A DNA stretch of 64,000 nt from the NCBI RefSeq assembly GCF_027111335.1, contig NZ_CP114288.1, forward strand, positions 4,836,001-4,900,000, written 5' to 3'. Made by a program: the position numbers and the translations under genes. Origin of the DNA: Flavobacterium aquiphilum (GTDB taxonomy: Bacteria; Bacteroidota; Bacteroidia; Flavobacteriales; Flavobacteriaceae). Every line of letters starts with the position of its first letter. The first letter of the stretch is position 1. Below, piece by piece: positions 16,354 through 25,358 of the stretch. The notes below the pieces were generated by a model. It had not been told where the DNA came from and searched no databases. It saw nothing but the letters and a program-made list of their open reading frames with translations.

Positions 16354-16763
16354 TGGAAGATTTTTTTGAAAATGACATACTTGGTCACATAGGCAGTCAG
16401 AAATACTTGTGTACCATTACTTGGCGAAACGGGCAATACCAAATGGATGAGCCTGTAGACAAAGGCGGAAAAGATTTAGGAATGGATCCGTTTTCGACCT
16501 TAATGGCTTCTTTGGCCGGTTGTACACTTTCTACCCTGAGAATGTACATCGACAGAAAAGAATGGATCATTCCCGAAATAAATATTTCACTAAATTTATA
16601 TCAGGAAACTTTGAACGGTGAATTAACAACTACAATCAGAAGAAGCATCACTTTCCCTGAAGAAGTCAGTGCCGAGATTAGGGAACGATTACTTATTATT
16701 GCTGACAAATGTCCCATTTCAAAATTACTTAAAGGAAAAGTAAACATTAACACAACACTTTAG
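16353..16763 (+). CDS. OsmC-family peroxiredoxin-like protein
   Basis: A 136-residue OsmC/Ohr-fold protein. The first active cysteine lies in LMASLAGCTLSTLRMYIDRKEW and the second in IADKCPISKLLKG, the spacing of OsmC-like thiol peroxidases that detoxify organic or fatty-acid hydroperoxides. The Arg/Glu partners are less certain. It overlaps the GNAT gene by one base and is followed two bases later by the 4Fe-4S gene, forming a tight three-gene operon. Confidence 0.88.
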   Translation: MEDFFENDILGHIGSQKYLCTITWRNGQYQMDEPVDKGGKDLGMDPFSTLMASLAGCTLSTLRMYIDRKEWIIPEINISLNLYQETLNGELTTTIRRSITFPEEVSAEIRERLLIIADKCPISKLLKGKVNINTTL

Positions 16764-16765
16764 CA

Positions 16766-16993
16766 ATGGATCCAAAAAACATCAAAAAAGAATACACCAA
16801 TGGTGAAGTAACCATCGTGTGGCAATCCGGAAAATGTATTCATTCCGGAAATTGCGTGCGCAACAATCCTGACGTTTTCAAACCTAAAGAACAACCTTGG
16901 ATTACACCCGAAAATTCAACTACCGAAAAAATTATCGAAACGGTCAATAAATGCCCATCAGGCGCGTTGAGTTTTTATATGAACAAGAAGTAA
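16766..16993 (+). CDS. Mono-cluster 4Fe-4S protein, YjdI type
   Basis: A 75-residue ferredoxin-like protein of the Fer4_19/YjdI family. Three clear cysteines are visible: GKCIHSGNCVRNNPDVF and NKCPSGALSFY. The family is described as binding a single 4Fe-4S cluster, and such proteins are usually linked to redox sensing or small electron-transfer steps. It is the last gene of the GNAT-OsmC-YjdI operon. Confidence 0.87.
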   Translation: MDPKNIKKEYTNGEVTIVWQSGKCIHSGNCVRNNPDVFKPKEQPWITPENSTTEKIIETVNKCPSGALSFYMNKK

Positions 16994-17066
16994 TTAGTTA
17001 CTAGTAATTAGTCCTTAGCACAAAAGAACTTAAACAATCCAAACGATTAAACAATTTTAAACTCTC

Positions 17067-17624
17067 TTATTCCTCATTTAATTTCCGAATCACTTTAGCA
17101 GGATTACCAACTGCTAAAGAATTCTCGGGAATATCTTTGGTTACCACCGACCCTGCTCCGATTACGCAACCGTTGCCAATAGTAACTCCCGGACAGATTA
17201 CAGAATTCCCTCCAATCCAACAATCGTCACCAATAGATACGGGTTTTGAACTTTCGACAGTCCTTCTTTCGATCGCATTTAGCGGATGCGTTGCCGTATA
17301 AATATGCACGCCCGGTGCAAAGAAAACATTGTTCCCGATAGTCACTTTCATGGTGTCCAAAACCACACAATTGACATTGAAATACACATTCTCCCCCGAA
17401 TGGATGTTATACCCATAATCACAATGAAATGGCGGTTCGATATACAATCGTTTGTGGGAATTGGGCATTAATTCCCGAAGAATGGCACGAGATCTTCCGT
17501 TCATCAAATATTCGGTGACATTCAGTTTATGCAGTAATTTTTTGGCTTTGGTTCGCTCTTCAACGAGCTGTTTATCATTGGCAAAATAAATTTCGCCCAA
17601 AAGCATTTTTTCTTTTTCGGTCAT
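17067..17624 (-). CDS. Sugar O-acetyltransferase (Maa/LacA type)
   Basis: A 185-residue left-handed beta-helix acetyltransferase that uses acetyl-CoA to acetylate a sugar hydroxyl. The N-terminal Maa cap (MLLGEIYFANDKQLVEERTKAKKLLHKLN) is present, and the hexapeptide repeats run from about residue 70 to 170. The catalytic His is in YTATHPLN, followed by WIGGNSVICPGVTIGNGCVIGAGSVV. Substrate in the cell is uncertain; the family acts on maltose, galactosides or other sugars as detoxification. It sits 17 bases after the GT4 gene in the same orientation, which hints at a shared transcript. Confidence 0.9.
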   Translation of the reverse strand: MTEKEKMLLGEIYFANDKQLVEERTKAKKLLHKLNVTEYLMNGRSRAILRELMPNSHKRLYIEPPFHCDYGYNIHSGENVYFNVNCVVLDTMKVTIGNNVFFAPGVHIYTATHPLNAIERRTVESSKPVSIGDDCWIGGNSVICPGVTIGNGCVIGAGSVVTKDIPENSLAVGNPAKVIRKLNEE

Positions 17625-17641
17625 TATTTAAAAACTCTTTT

Positions 17642-19906
17642 TCAAATTTCAAATGTCATTGCAGTATTCAAATGACTATACTCATTATCCCCCTTATATT
17701 CATTCATGATAAGCTGTGCTTTAAAGAAACAAAGTGTCGATTCGGCACCTTGATTGATATTGACATTTTTGTCTTCAAGTCCATCATAAGAAGCTCCATT
17801 CACCGGATTATAAATAATTTGGTTCAAATGATTGTTTCCTAAAAACCATGAAAAAGCCAAATTCATCTGATTTCTATATTTGGCATTTCCTGTTACCTGA
17901 TAAAACAAATGCAAGGTAATAATTGTTGTGGCAACTTCAATAGGCTGTTCCCCATAAGTGTTTTTTTTCTCGCCTTTGACAAACCATCCTCTATTTGAAA
18001 TCACACTAATTTCCCCTTTCATAAAATAATGTGATAAAAGAAAATCAAAAGTAATCAATGCTATTTTTTTGTATTTCAAATCACGGGTCGCCAGATAACT
18101 ATAAAGCATAGCTTCGGGAAGTACATTATTGGCATACGTCATATAATCTTCGTACCAACACCACTCATCATCAGAATTAATATGGTAATGATTTAACAAT
18201 TTGTCTGCAAGTTGAGCAATACAAGTTTTGATATTTTTCTCAAAACTAATCTGATAGTAATAACAAAGTCCTTTGAGGGAATATGCGATTGCCCTTGGTG
18301 AAGAAACCTTATCGATGTGCAACACGGCCTTATCCCATATTTTTTGGGCTTGTTGAACAAAATCTAACGGAAGTTTTTTCTGTAGTGAGAGCATATATCC
18401 TAAACTCCACAAAGCCCTTCCATTAGAATCCTCAAGATTGACCAACTCATTTTGTTTTGTCAACTGACGGTTAATGTCTTTGTAATTATCAAATTGTCCA
18501 TCTTCCCGCTGTATCTCGGCAATAAAATTCAAATAAATTTTAGCCAGATCCAAAGCAATAGGATCATCAACCATATCATAATACATCAATATATTAATTA
18601 ATGCACGGGCATTATCATCTAAGGTATAACCTGAAGACAAATCGGGTTGACTAAACTTTGAAAACTGGAGAATTCCATAATCAGTTGTCAACTCTTTGAT
18701 GTGATCTAATTTAATTGGCGGAAAATTAAAACTTAATTTTCCTTTACTTTCGGTGACTTCAGCAAAGAGAAAACCATACTTCAAAGCAATATTTTCCCAA
18801 GTTGTTTCGTGGGTAAAAGCGTAGCCGTTACGCCCCATTTCCAGCCTTTTTTCTTTGTTTTCAACCAATTCCAAAATAGCATTTTTAAATTGGTCTGGTT
18901 TGTCGAATCCTTCCAACAAGATTCCGACATCACTATTTAAAGCCTCAACTGCATGGGCTATCGGCGTGGAAATAACCGCACAGCCACAACTCATTGCATA
19001 CGCAAATGTGCCACTTACCGCCTGATTAGGATCTTTGGAAGCAAACAAATAGATGTCTGATAAAATCAAATAATCCAACAATTGTTTCAAATCCAAAAAT
19101 TTATTGACAAAAACAACATTATTCTCAATTTGAAGTTTTTTGGTAATCTCAATTAGCGTGTTTCGATATTTCTCCCCTTCTTTTTTTAGAATCTCCGGAT
19201 GAGTTTTTCCAATTATCAAATAAATAACTTCGGGATGTTTTGTAATAATATCGGGCAAAGCATACAAAACAGTTTCAATGTTTTTATTCTCACTTATCAA
19301 GCCGAAAGTTGACAACACAATCTTATCGGAATAATCATATTCTCTTTTTAATTTTTCCTTTTGGTCCCAAAGCACCATATGTGTGCCATGCGGAATTATC
19401 CTTAATTTAGATTCTTCACAATCGTAATCCCTTATCAAAACCTCTTGGGATCTTTTAGTCAGTACCACAATTTTATTAGACAAATCAATGATGGCCTGAA
19501 CTATTTTCTTTAACTTATCATTTGGCCCCGGCAAAACCGTATGAAAAACCGTTGCAATAGGCTTGTTTACTGCCAATAAAAAAGACAATAGGTAATTTCC
19601 ATAATCTCCATCAAAAAGGCCAAACTCATGCTCGATACAAATCATACCTATATCGTCCCGAGTGTTGATTTTTTCGGCCAAAATGCGATACTCTTCGATG
19701 GAAGAAACTGTTAAAGCATAATGCACATCAAGTCCGTATTCGAATTGATTTTCTTCTTTTTGCAAAGCACAAACCTCTATCGGCAACGAATCCCCAAAGA
19801 CCAACTTAATGGAATTAACGACATCGCTGGAAAAAGTTGCTAATCCACACTCTCTTGGCGGATAAGAACTCATCAATAGAATTGTTTTGCTTTTTTTGGT
19901 TTTCAC
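17642..19906 (-). CDS. GT4 glycosyltransferase with C-terminal helical toroid-like domain
   Basis: A 754-residue protein. Residues 1 to about 390 form a GT-B glycosyltransferase of family GT4 (SSYPPRECGLATFSSDVV at the start, HGTHMVLW, LSTFGLISENKN). The usual retaining motif E-x7-E is degenerate: it reads NQAVSGTFAYAMSCG, as in a distinct SGT subgroup of GT4. Residues about 400-754 look like an alpha/alpha barrel of helical hairpins (DDNARALINIL, NGRALWSLGYML, EDYMTYANNVLPEAML, QGAESTLCFFKA). Such GT4 proteins often neighbour GH130, as here. It may make or remodel a mannose-containing polymer (inference). Confidence 0.82.
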   Translation of the reverse strand: MKTKKSKTILLMSSYPPRECGLATFSSDVVNSIKLVFGDSLPIEVCALQKEENQFEYGLDVHYALTVSSIEEYRILAEKINTRDDIGMICIEHEFGLFDGDYGNYLLSFLLAVNKPIATVFHTVLPGPNDKLKKIVQAIIDLSNKIVVLTKRSQEVLIRDYDCEESKLRIIPHGTHMVLWDQKEKLKREYDYSDKIVLSTFGLISENKNIETVLYALPDIITKHPEVIYLIIGKTHPEILKKEGEKYRNTLIEITKKLQIENNVVFVNKFLDLKQLLDYLILSDIYLFASKDPNQAVSGTFAYAMSCGCAVISTPIAHAVEALNSDVGILLEGFDKPDQFKNAILELVENKEKRLEMGRNGYAFTHETTWENIALKYGFLFAEVTESKGKLSFNFPPIKLDHIKELTTDYGILQFSKFSQPDLSSGYTLDDNARALINILMYYDMVDDPIALDLAKIYLNFIAEIQREDGQFDNYKDINRQLTKQNELVNLEDSNGRALWSLGYMLSLQKKLPLDFVQQAQKIWDKAVLHIDKVSSPRAIAYSLKGLCYYYQISFEKNIKTCIAQLADKLLNHYHINSDDEWCWYEDYMTYANNVLPEAMLYSYLATRDLKYKKIALITFDFLLSHYFMKGEISVISNRGWFVKGEKKNTYGEQPIEVATTIITLHLFYQVTGNAKYRNQMNLAFSWFLGNNHLNQIIYNPVNGASYDGLEDKNVNINQGAESTLCFFKAQLIMNEYKGDNEYSHLNTAMTFEI

Positions 19907-20035
19907 TTTTATTTTTTATTTTGTCTATTTAACCTTTTACTATTTCACTAGTATTCGATACCTCGAATCGGAAAATGAAATGACAAAATATTTTCAATTA
20001 CAATTCATTTTTTGATCAGACTCTTTTCGAAAAAA

Positions 20036-21502
20036 TTATTTCTTACTGTTTTTCAAGGCAACCATTAATTCTACCATATCCACCACCGCATAGGTAGAAG
20101 AATAATCCGAAACTGCATAAGGCAATATCAGACTGTTATTATGAATTATCGAACCACAGGAATACACCACATTCGGCACGTATCCCTCACGTTCATCCTC
20201 CAAAGGGGCTAACAATGGCTCGGACAACCTCCCGATTTCTTTGGAGGGATCATCCAAGTCAAACAATGACACGCCTATACAATAACGTCTCATTGCCCCT
20301 ACTCCATGTGTAATGACCAACCAACCTTCCTGAGTCCATAAGGGGGAACCACAATTCCCTATTTGAGTATATTCCCATGGATATTTGGGTCTCTGAATAA
20401 TCTGTGGGGATTCCCATTGATTGGTTCGTGTCGAATACATTAAAAAATTATTGACTCCGTCTACCCTGCCCAACATCGCATATTTACCATTAATCTTTTT
20501 AGGGAACAATGCCATACCCTTGCTTTGCGATCCTTCACCATGCAAAGGCATTATGCGGAAGGTATAAAAATCTTCTGTTGTAATTAATTTAGAAAGAATG
20601 GAATGCCCATTATAGGCAGTATAAGTTCCCATCACACTTTCGGAACCATCATCATCAACAAAACGAACAAAACGGGCATCTTCAATCCCACGGCTTTCTG
20701 TATCAGATACCGGAAATATAACACGCTCGGAGATATCGGAATCATGCTTAAATTGTACATCATAAAACGAATCCAACAACCAAATCACCTCTTCATAAGC
20801 TTCTTTTTTTTCTTTACCGATGTTTTCGCAGGATAGTTCCTTGTTTATCAAATCCTTAAATACAGAATATTCAAAGACATCTGGCAAATTGCACATGATA
20901 GAAGAATAAATATCCAGCGTATGCATTTCCGTCAATTTAGACAAAACTCGATTTTTATTAAACATCATTTTATGCGAAACCTCGGCCTTTTCAATATTAT
21001 CACCAATTCGCATCATCCTTAGATTATTCTCCTTATCAATAACCCCTCTTCTGAATACGATAGACGACACATGCCCTTCACCCGTAGCCCGAAACGAAAT
21101 AACGACACGTTTCTCTCCCTTTTCCAAACCCGATTGATCAAAATCTTCCACCATCGAAGGATTAAAAAATGCGGATGATTCTATAGAATATTCCATAGTA
21201 AGATACGATCCAATAAGCATCTTTCTTTCGTCTGAGAGTTGCTCATAATTTACCTGCATCTCTTCAATTATTGACTTAACATTTCCACAATGTTTATAAA
21301 ATAAAGACGAAATATTTCGGTGGCGTCTAGCAAACTCCCTATTTATCTGTTCCAAAGTATGGCTAACCTGTTGATCACTCATGATCAATATTCGACCTAT
21401 CAATTCTTTGGTTCTCTCTTCTCCGCTCATAAAATATCGAGCAACAACTCTACTGGAATCAGGCAAGAACTTTATTTTTTTTCGGGTAACAGAAACTTTC
21501 AT
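20036..21502 (-). CDS. Glycoside hydrolase family 130 protein (mannoside phosphorylase-like)
   Basis: A 488-residue five-bladed beta-propeller of GH130, a family of beta-mannoside phosphorylases (some hydrolases). The family core occupies about residues 150-480: RGIEDARFVRF, then GNCGSPLWTQEGWLVITHGVG and YVPNVVYSCGSI. The first ~150 residues are a helical extension found in the longer subgroup. Phosphorolysis of beta-1,2- or beta-1,4-mannosides yields mannose-1-phosphate. It lies 129 bases upstream of the GT4 gene in the same orientation, so the two likely form an operon. Reaction direction (breakdown or synthesis) cannot be read from sequence. Confidence 0.82.
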   Translation of the reverse strand: MKVSVTRKKIKFLPDSSRVVARYFMSGEERTKELIGRILIMSDQQVSHTLEQINREFARRHRNISSLFYKHCGNVKSIIEEMQVNYEQLSDERKMLIGSYLTMEYSIESSAFFNPSMVEDFDQSGLEKGEKRVVISFRATGEGHVSSIVFRRGVIDKENNLRMMRIGDNIEKAEVSHKMMFNKNRVLSKLTEMHTLDIYSSIMCNLPDVFEYSVFKDLINKELSCENIGKEKKEAYEEVIWLLDSFYDVQFKHDSDISERVIFPVSDTESRGIEDARFVRFVDDDGSESVMGTYTAYNGHSILSKLITTEDFYTFRIMPLHGEGSQSKGMALFPKKINGKYAMLGRVDGVNNFLMYSTRTNQWESPQIIQRPKYPWEYTQIGNCGSPLWTQEGWLVITHGVGAMRRYCIGVSLFDLDDPSKEIGRLSEPLLAPLEDEREGYVPNVVYSCGSIIHNNSLILPYAVSDYSSTYAVVDMVELMVALKNSKK

Positions 21503-21924
21503 AAAATTATTTTTTAATTATTTTATAACAAGTAAAAGTATTTTGGTTGCGGTAGAAAGGCTTTTTTGTCTTTATTCTATTTTATTATCTTGATAAAATA
21601 AATTCAACTTCATAAAATCGGGGCTTGCATAATGTTATCAATCCAGACTAAATAGTCTTATCTTTTTAGAAAAAGAATGGATTTAAAAAATCACTTATTA
21701 TGCTAAATATAATCAAACTCAACCAAATTTACGAATAATAAATTAGTTAAACGCATGATAATTATCATATTAAACCCAACCAAGGACTATATTCTTATAA
21801 AAACAAAACAATCTCATTTACCCTTTACAGAAAGATAGAATCCCTTTATTTCAGATATCGATTGGAATGACAGCAGGGAAAATGTTCTTTGAATGCAAAA
21901 AATTGCTGCTCCTAAAAAAAATAG
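21503..21924. other. Long intergenic region between divergent GH130 and fabD genes
   Basis: About 420 bases with no open frame I would support. It is AT-rich and must hold the minus-strand promoter of the GH130-GT4 operon, though I find no clear TAnnTTTG on that strand. A small RNA or leader is possible, but no structure stands out. Confidence 0.5.
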
Positions 21925-21932
21925 TACTTTTG
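21902..21932 (+). promoter_or_regulatory. Promoter of fabD
   Basis: ATTG at 21902-21905, a 19-base spacer and TACTTTTG at 21925-21932 match the Bacteroidota TTTG/TAnnTTTG consensus. The leader to the ATG is about 60 bases. Confidence 0.65.
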
Positions 21933-21992
21933 CAGTCGCTTTTTGGTTTTCACTTATAAAACCGAAATCTTATAAACATTAAACAAAAAAAT

Positions 21993-22865
21993 ATGAAGGC
22001 ATACGTATTTCCAGGTCAAGGTGCGCAATTCACAGGAATGGGCAAAGACCTATATGAAAATTCCCCATTGGCAAAAGAATTATTCGAAAAGGCCAATGAA
22101 ATACTAGGTTTCCGCATTACCGACATCATGTTTGAAGGAACTGCCGAGCAATTGAAAGAAACTAAAGTTACTCAACCAGCGGTTTTTTTACATTCGGTTA
22201 TTTTGGCCAAAACATTAGAGGATTTCAAACCGGAAATGGTGGCAGGTCACTCTTTGGGAGAATTTTCGGCATTGGTTGCCAATGGAGCTTTGTCTTTCGA
22301 AGATGGGTTAAAATTAGTTTCGCAAAGAGCTTTGGCAATGCAAAAAGCCTGTGAAATTACTCCTTCAACTATGGCTGCAGTATTGGGATTGGCTGATAAT
22401 ATCGTTGAGGAAGTTTGTGCCTCTATAGACGGAGTTGTGGTTGCTGCTAATTACAATTGCCCTGGGCAATTGGTAATTTCGGGAGAAACCACGGCTGTAG
22501 AAAAAGCATGCGAAGCAATGAAAGCTGCTGGTGCAAAACGTGCCTTATTATTACCTGTTGGTGGTGCTTTCCACTCACCGATGATGGAACCTGCAAGAGA
22601 AGAATTGGCCGCAGCGATTGAGGCGACAACTTTCTCTGCTCCTATTTGCCCTGTTTATCAAAACGTAACAGCAAATGCAGTTTCGGACGCTAACGAAATC
22701 AAGAAAAACTTAATTATTCAATTGACGGCTCCTGTAAAATGGACACAATCTGTACAACAAATGATTGCCGATGGAGCGACTTTGTTTACAGAAGTTGGCC
22801 CAGGAAAAGTATTGGCTGGTTTAATTGCAAAAATTGATAAAGAAGCAGCTACTGCTAATGCGTAA
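21993..22865 (+). CDS. fabD: Malonyl-CoA:ACP transacylase
   Basis: A 290-residue enzyme that loads malonyl groups onto acyl carrier protein for fatty-acid synthesis. PGQGAQFTGMG opens the protein, the catalytic serine is in AGHSLGEFSAL (Ser 87), the catalytic histidine is in GGAFHSPMM (His 194), and GPGKVLAGL closes it. It is a stand-alone enzyme of usual length, with its own promoter and followed by a terminator facing convergent galE. Confidence 0.95.
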   Translation: MKAYVFPGQGAQFTGMGKDLYENSPLAKELFEKANEILGFRITDIMFEGTAEQLKETKVTQPAVFLHSVILAKTLEDFKPEMVAGHSLGEFSALVANGALSFEDGLKLVSQRALAMQKACEITPSTMAAVLGLADNIVEEVCASIDGVVVAANYNCPGQLVISGETTAVEKACEAMKAAGAKRALLLPVGGAFHSPMMEPAREELAAAIEATTFSAPICPVYQNVTANAVSDANEIKKNLIIQLTAPVKWTQSVQQMIADGATLFTEVGPGKVLAGLIAKIDKEAATANA

Positions 22866-22897
22866 TCTTTAGTATTCAGTTACTGACTATAAATAAA

Positions 22898-22936
22898 AAT
22901 CCCAAATAATCAAATTGATCATTTGGGATTCTTTTT
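22898..22936. terminator. Terminator between convergent fabD and galE
   Basis: AATCCCAAAT pairs with ATTTGGGATT; T-rich sequence follows on the + strand and A-rich sequence precedes it, so it can serve both genes. Confidence 0.8.
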
Positions 22937-22952
22937 ATCTGAAAACTATAAC

Positions 22953-23966
22953 CTAAGAACGAATCTTCTGTTCCCATTTCCAAGCACTGGCCATAGCTTC
23001 GTCTAAAGTTGATTTTGCTTTCCAACCTAATACATTATTGGCTTTATCAGTATTAGCATAAGCTTCGGTGATATCACCTTCTCTTCTTGGACAAATTTTA
23101 TATGGAAGTTTTTTTCCGCTTACTTTTTCAAAACTTTTAATCACTTCCAATACAGAACTTCCTTTTCCAGTTCCTAGATTGAAAGTTTCAACTTTTTCAA
23201 CATTCTTTTTGTTCAACAAACGTTGCAAAGCAATTACATGAGCTTTCGCCAAATCTACTACGTGAATATAATCCCTAATTGCTGTTCCGTCAGGCGTAGG
23301 ATAATCGTCTCCAAAAACCGATAATTCCTTACGCAATCCAAAACCGGTTTGGGTAATAAAAGGCACTAAATTTTGTGGTACTCCCAAAGGCAATTCCCCA
23401 ATTTCAGCAGAAGGATGCGACCCAATCGGGTTGAAATAACGCAACAAAATTGCATTAATGTTACTCACTCTGGTCACTTCGGTTATAATTTCTTCACCTA
23501 TTTGCTTAGTGTTTCCATAAGGAGACATCGCTGTTTGAACAGGTGCATTTTCGGTAATCGGCATTACTTCGGCTTGGCCATAAACGGTACAAGATGAACT
23601 AAAAATAAAATTAGCCTCTTCCTTTTTCTCTAATTCCTGTAAAATATAAACCAAAGCGGCTATGTTGTTTTCATAATACAACAACGGATTTTCAACGCTT
23701 TCCCCAACTGCTTTGGATGCTGCAAAATGAATAACACCTTTTACATCATTATGTTTTTGGAAAAAGTCCTGAACGCTTTTTTTATCGCGCAAATCCAATT
23801 TTTCAAAAATTGGCAATTTACCTGTAATCGCGACAATGCCTTTTAAAACTTCCTCAGAAGAATTAGAAAGATTATCAACAATCACAACGTCAAACCCCTC
23901 ATTTTGCAATTCAACCACTGTATGGGAACCAATAAATCCCAAACCTCCCGTAACAAGTACTTTCAT
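22953..23966 (-). CDS. galE: UDP-glucose 4-epimerase
   Basis: A 337-residue extended short-chain dehydrogenase that interconverts UDP-glucose and UDP-galactose. The NAD motif is GGLGFIGSHTVVEL, the catalytic Ser is in FSSSCTVYG, and Tyr/Lys are in MSPYGNTKQIGEE. DYPTPDGTAIRDYIHVVDLAKAH and NLGTGKGSSVLEVI are characteristic of GalE. It is 81 bases downstream of the DegT-family gene on the same strand, consistent with envelope sugar nucleotide supply. Confidence 0.93.
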   Translation of the reverse strand: MKVLVTGGLGFIGSHTVVELQNEGFDVVIVDNLSNSSEEVLKGIVAITGKLPIFEKLDLRDKKSVQDFFQKHNDVKGVIHFAASKAVGESVENPLLYYENNIAALVYILQELEKKEEANFIFSSSCTVYGQAEVMPITENAPVQTAMSPYGNTKQIGEEIITEVTRVSNINAILLRYFNPIGSHPSAEIGELPLGVPQNLVPFITQTGFGLRKELSVFGDDYPTPDGTAIRDYIHVVDLAKAHVIALQRLLNKKNVEKVETFNLGTGKGSSVLEVIKSFEKVSGKKLPYKICPRREGDITEAYANTDKANNVLGWKAKSTLDEAMASAWKWEQKIRS

Positions 23967-24047
23967 AATTTGTTTTTTTGTTAGTTTTTAATAGTTATTG
24001 CTTTTGTTTTTTGTGGGGTTTTAACAATAAGCGTATTTTGAATAAAA

Positions 24048-25178
24048 TTATTTTAAATATTCTAAAACAGAATCTGTTATAAATTTAATTTGCTCATCAT
24101 CAAGCTCTGTATGCATTGGCAACGAAATCACCTCTTTTACCAATTGATTTGTTACTGTGAAATCTTCTTCTTTGTAACGAACATCTAGATAAGCCTTTTG
24201 CAAATGCAACGGAATCGGATAATAAATAGCACATGGAATTCCTTTATTCAACAAATGCTGCATCAATCCGTCACGATCTTTTCCAATAATTCGCAATGTG
24301 TATTGATGAAAAACATGATCGTCTCCATTAGAATCAAACTCAGGAGTAATAATATTGGAATGACTTGATAAAGCTGCATTATATTTAGCAGCCGCTTCAC
24401 GACGGGCTTTATTGTAAGTATTCAAAAAAGGCAATTTAGCATTTAGCACCGCTGCCTGAACACTGTCCAAACGAGAATTCACTCCCACAACATCATGATG
24501 ATAACGCTCATACATACCGTGGTTCACTATTCCTCTGATTTTGTGTGCCAATGCATCATCATTGGTAAAAATAGCTCCACCATCACCGTAACAACCTAAA
24601 TTCTTAGAAGGGAAGAAAGAAGTTGAACTCACATGACCGATAGTTCCGGCTTTCTTTTTAGTCCCGTCAGAGAAAGTACAATTTGCTCCGATAGCCTGAG
24701 CATTATCCTCAATTACATATAATTTATGTTCATTGGCAATAGCCATAATAGCTTCCATATTGGCAGCGCGTCCAAATAAATGAACTGGCACAATAGCTTT
24801 GGTTCTTGGAGTAATCGCTTTTTTGATCGCTTCAGTCGAAATATTCATATTATCTAGATCAACATCAACCAAAACCGGAGTCAATTGCAACAAAGCAATT
24901 ACCTCAACTGTAGCAGCAAATGTAAAATCGGCAGTAATAACTTCATCTCCTGGTTTCAATCCCAATCCCATCATGGCAATCTGCAAAGCATCAGTTCCAT
25001 TAGCACATGGAATTACATGCTTCACATCTAAATATTCTTCTAATGATTTTTGAAAACTATGAACCTGTGGCCCATTAATGTAAGTGTTGGTATCCAAAAC
25101 TTCTTGAATCGAAGCATTAACGGTTGCCGCGATTTTATCATATTGACCTTTTAAGTCAACCATTTGTAATTTTTTCAT
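24048..25178 (-). CDS. DegT/DnrJ/EryC1/StrS sugar aminotransferase
   Basis: A 376-residue PLP enzyme that transfers an amino group to a nucleotide-linked keto-sugar. The PLP lysine is in TSFFPSKNLGCYGDGGA. ANGTDALQIAMMGLG and EDNAQAIGA supply phosphate and ring contacts, and GVNSRLDSVQAAVL is the family substrate-loop signature. It is closest in feel to WbpE/WlbE-type 3-amino-sugar enzymes, suggesting a role in O-antigen or glycoprotein sugars. Precise substrate is unknown. It precedes galE and is divergent from waaA. Confidence 0.9.
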   Translation of the reverse strand: MKKLQMVDLKGQYDKIAATVNASIQEVLDTNTYINGPQVHSFQKSLEEYLDVKHVIPCANGTDALQIAMMGLGLKPGDEVITADFTFAATVEVIALLQLTPVLVDVDLDNMNISTEAIKKAITPRTKAIVPVHLFGRAANMEAIMAIANEHKLYVIEDNAQAIGANCTFSDGTKKKAGTIGHVSSTSFFPSKNLGCYGDGGAIFTNDDALAHKIRGIVNHGMYERYHHDVVGVNSRLDSVQAAVLNAKLPFLNTYNKARREAAAKYNAALSSHSNIITPEFDSNGDDHVFHQYTLRIIGKDRDGLMQHLLNKGIPCAIYYPIPLHLQKAYLDVRYKEEDFTVTNQLVKEVISLPMHTELDDEQIKFITDSVLEYLK

Positions 25179-25358
25179 GTATTCTCTTTTAGCATCCTAT
25201 GCTTTTCACAGGAACAATTAATAGAAGTAACAAGTTTTTAAGTCCAAATTTATCACCAATCAGGGCTACCAAAACAAGCGCAACAAAATTAGTTATTTAA
25301 TGAGTTTAAACCAATCAAATAATACAAAGAAAATGTATTTTTACAAAAAAAAATATCG

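Noticed and set aside
24799..25053. Plus-strand frame inside the DegT-type aminotransferase gene
   Set aside because: It lies wholly within a well supported gene and shows no domain of its own.
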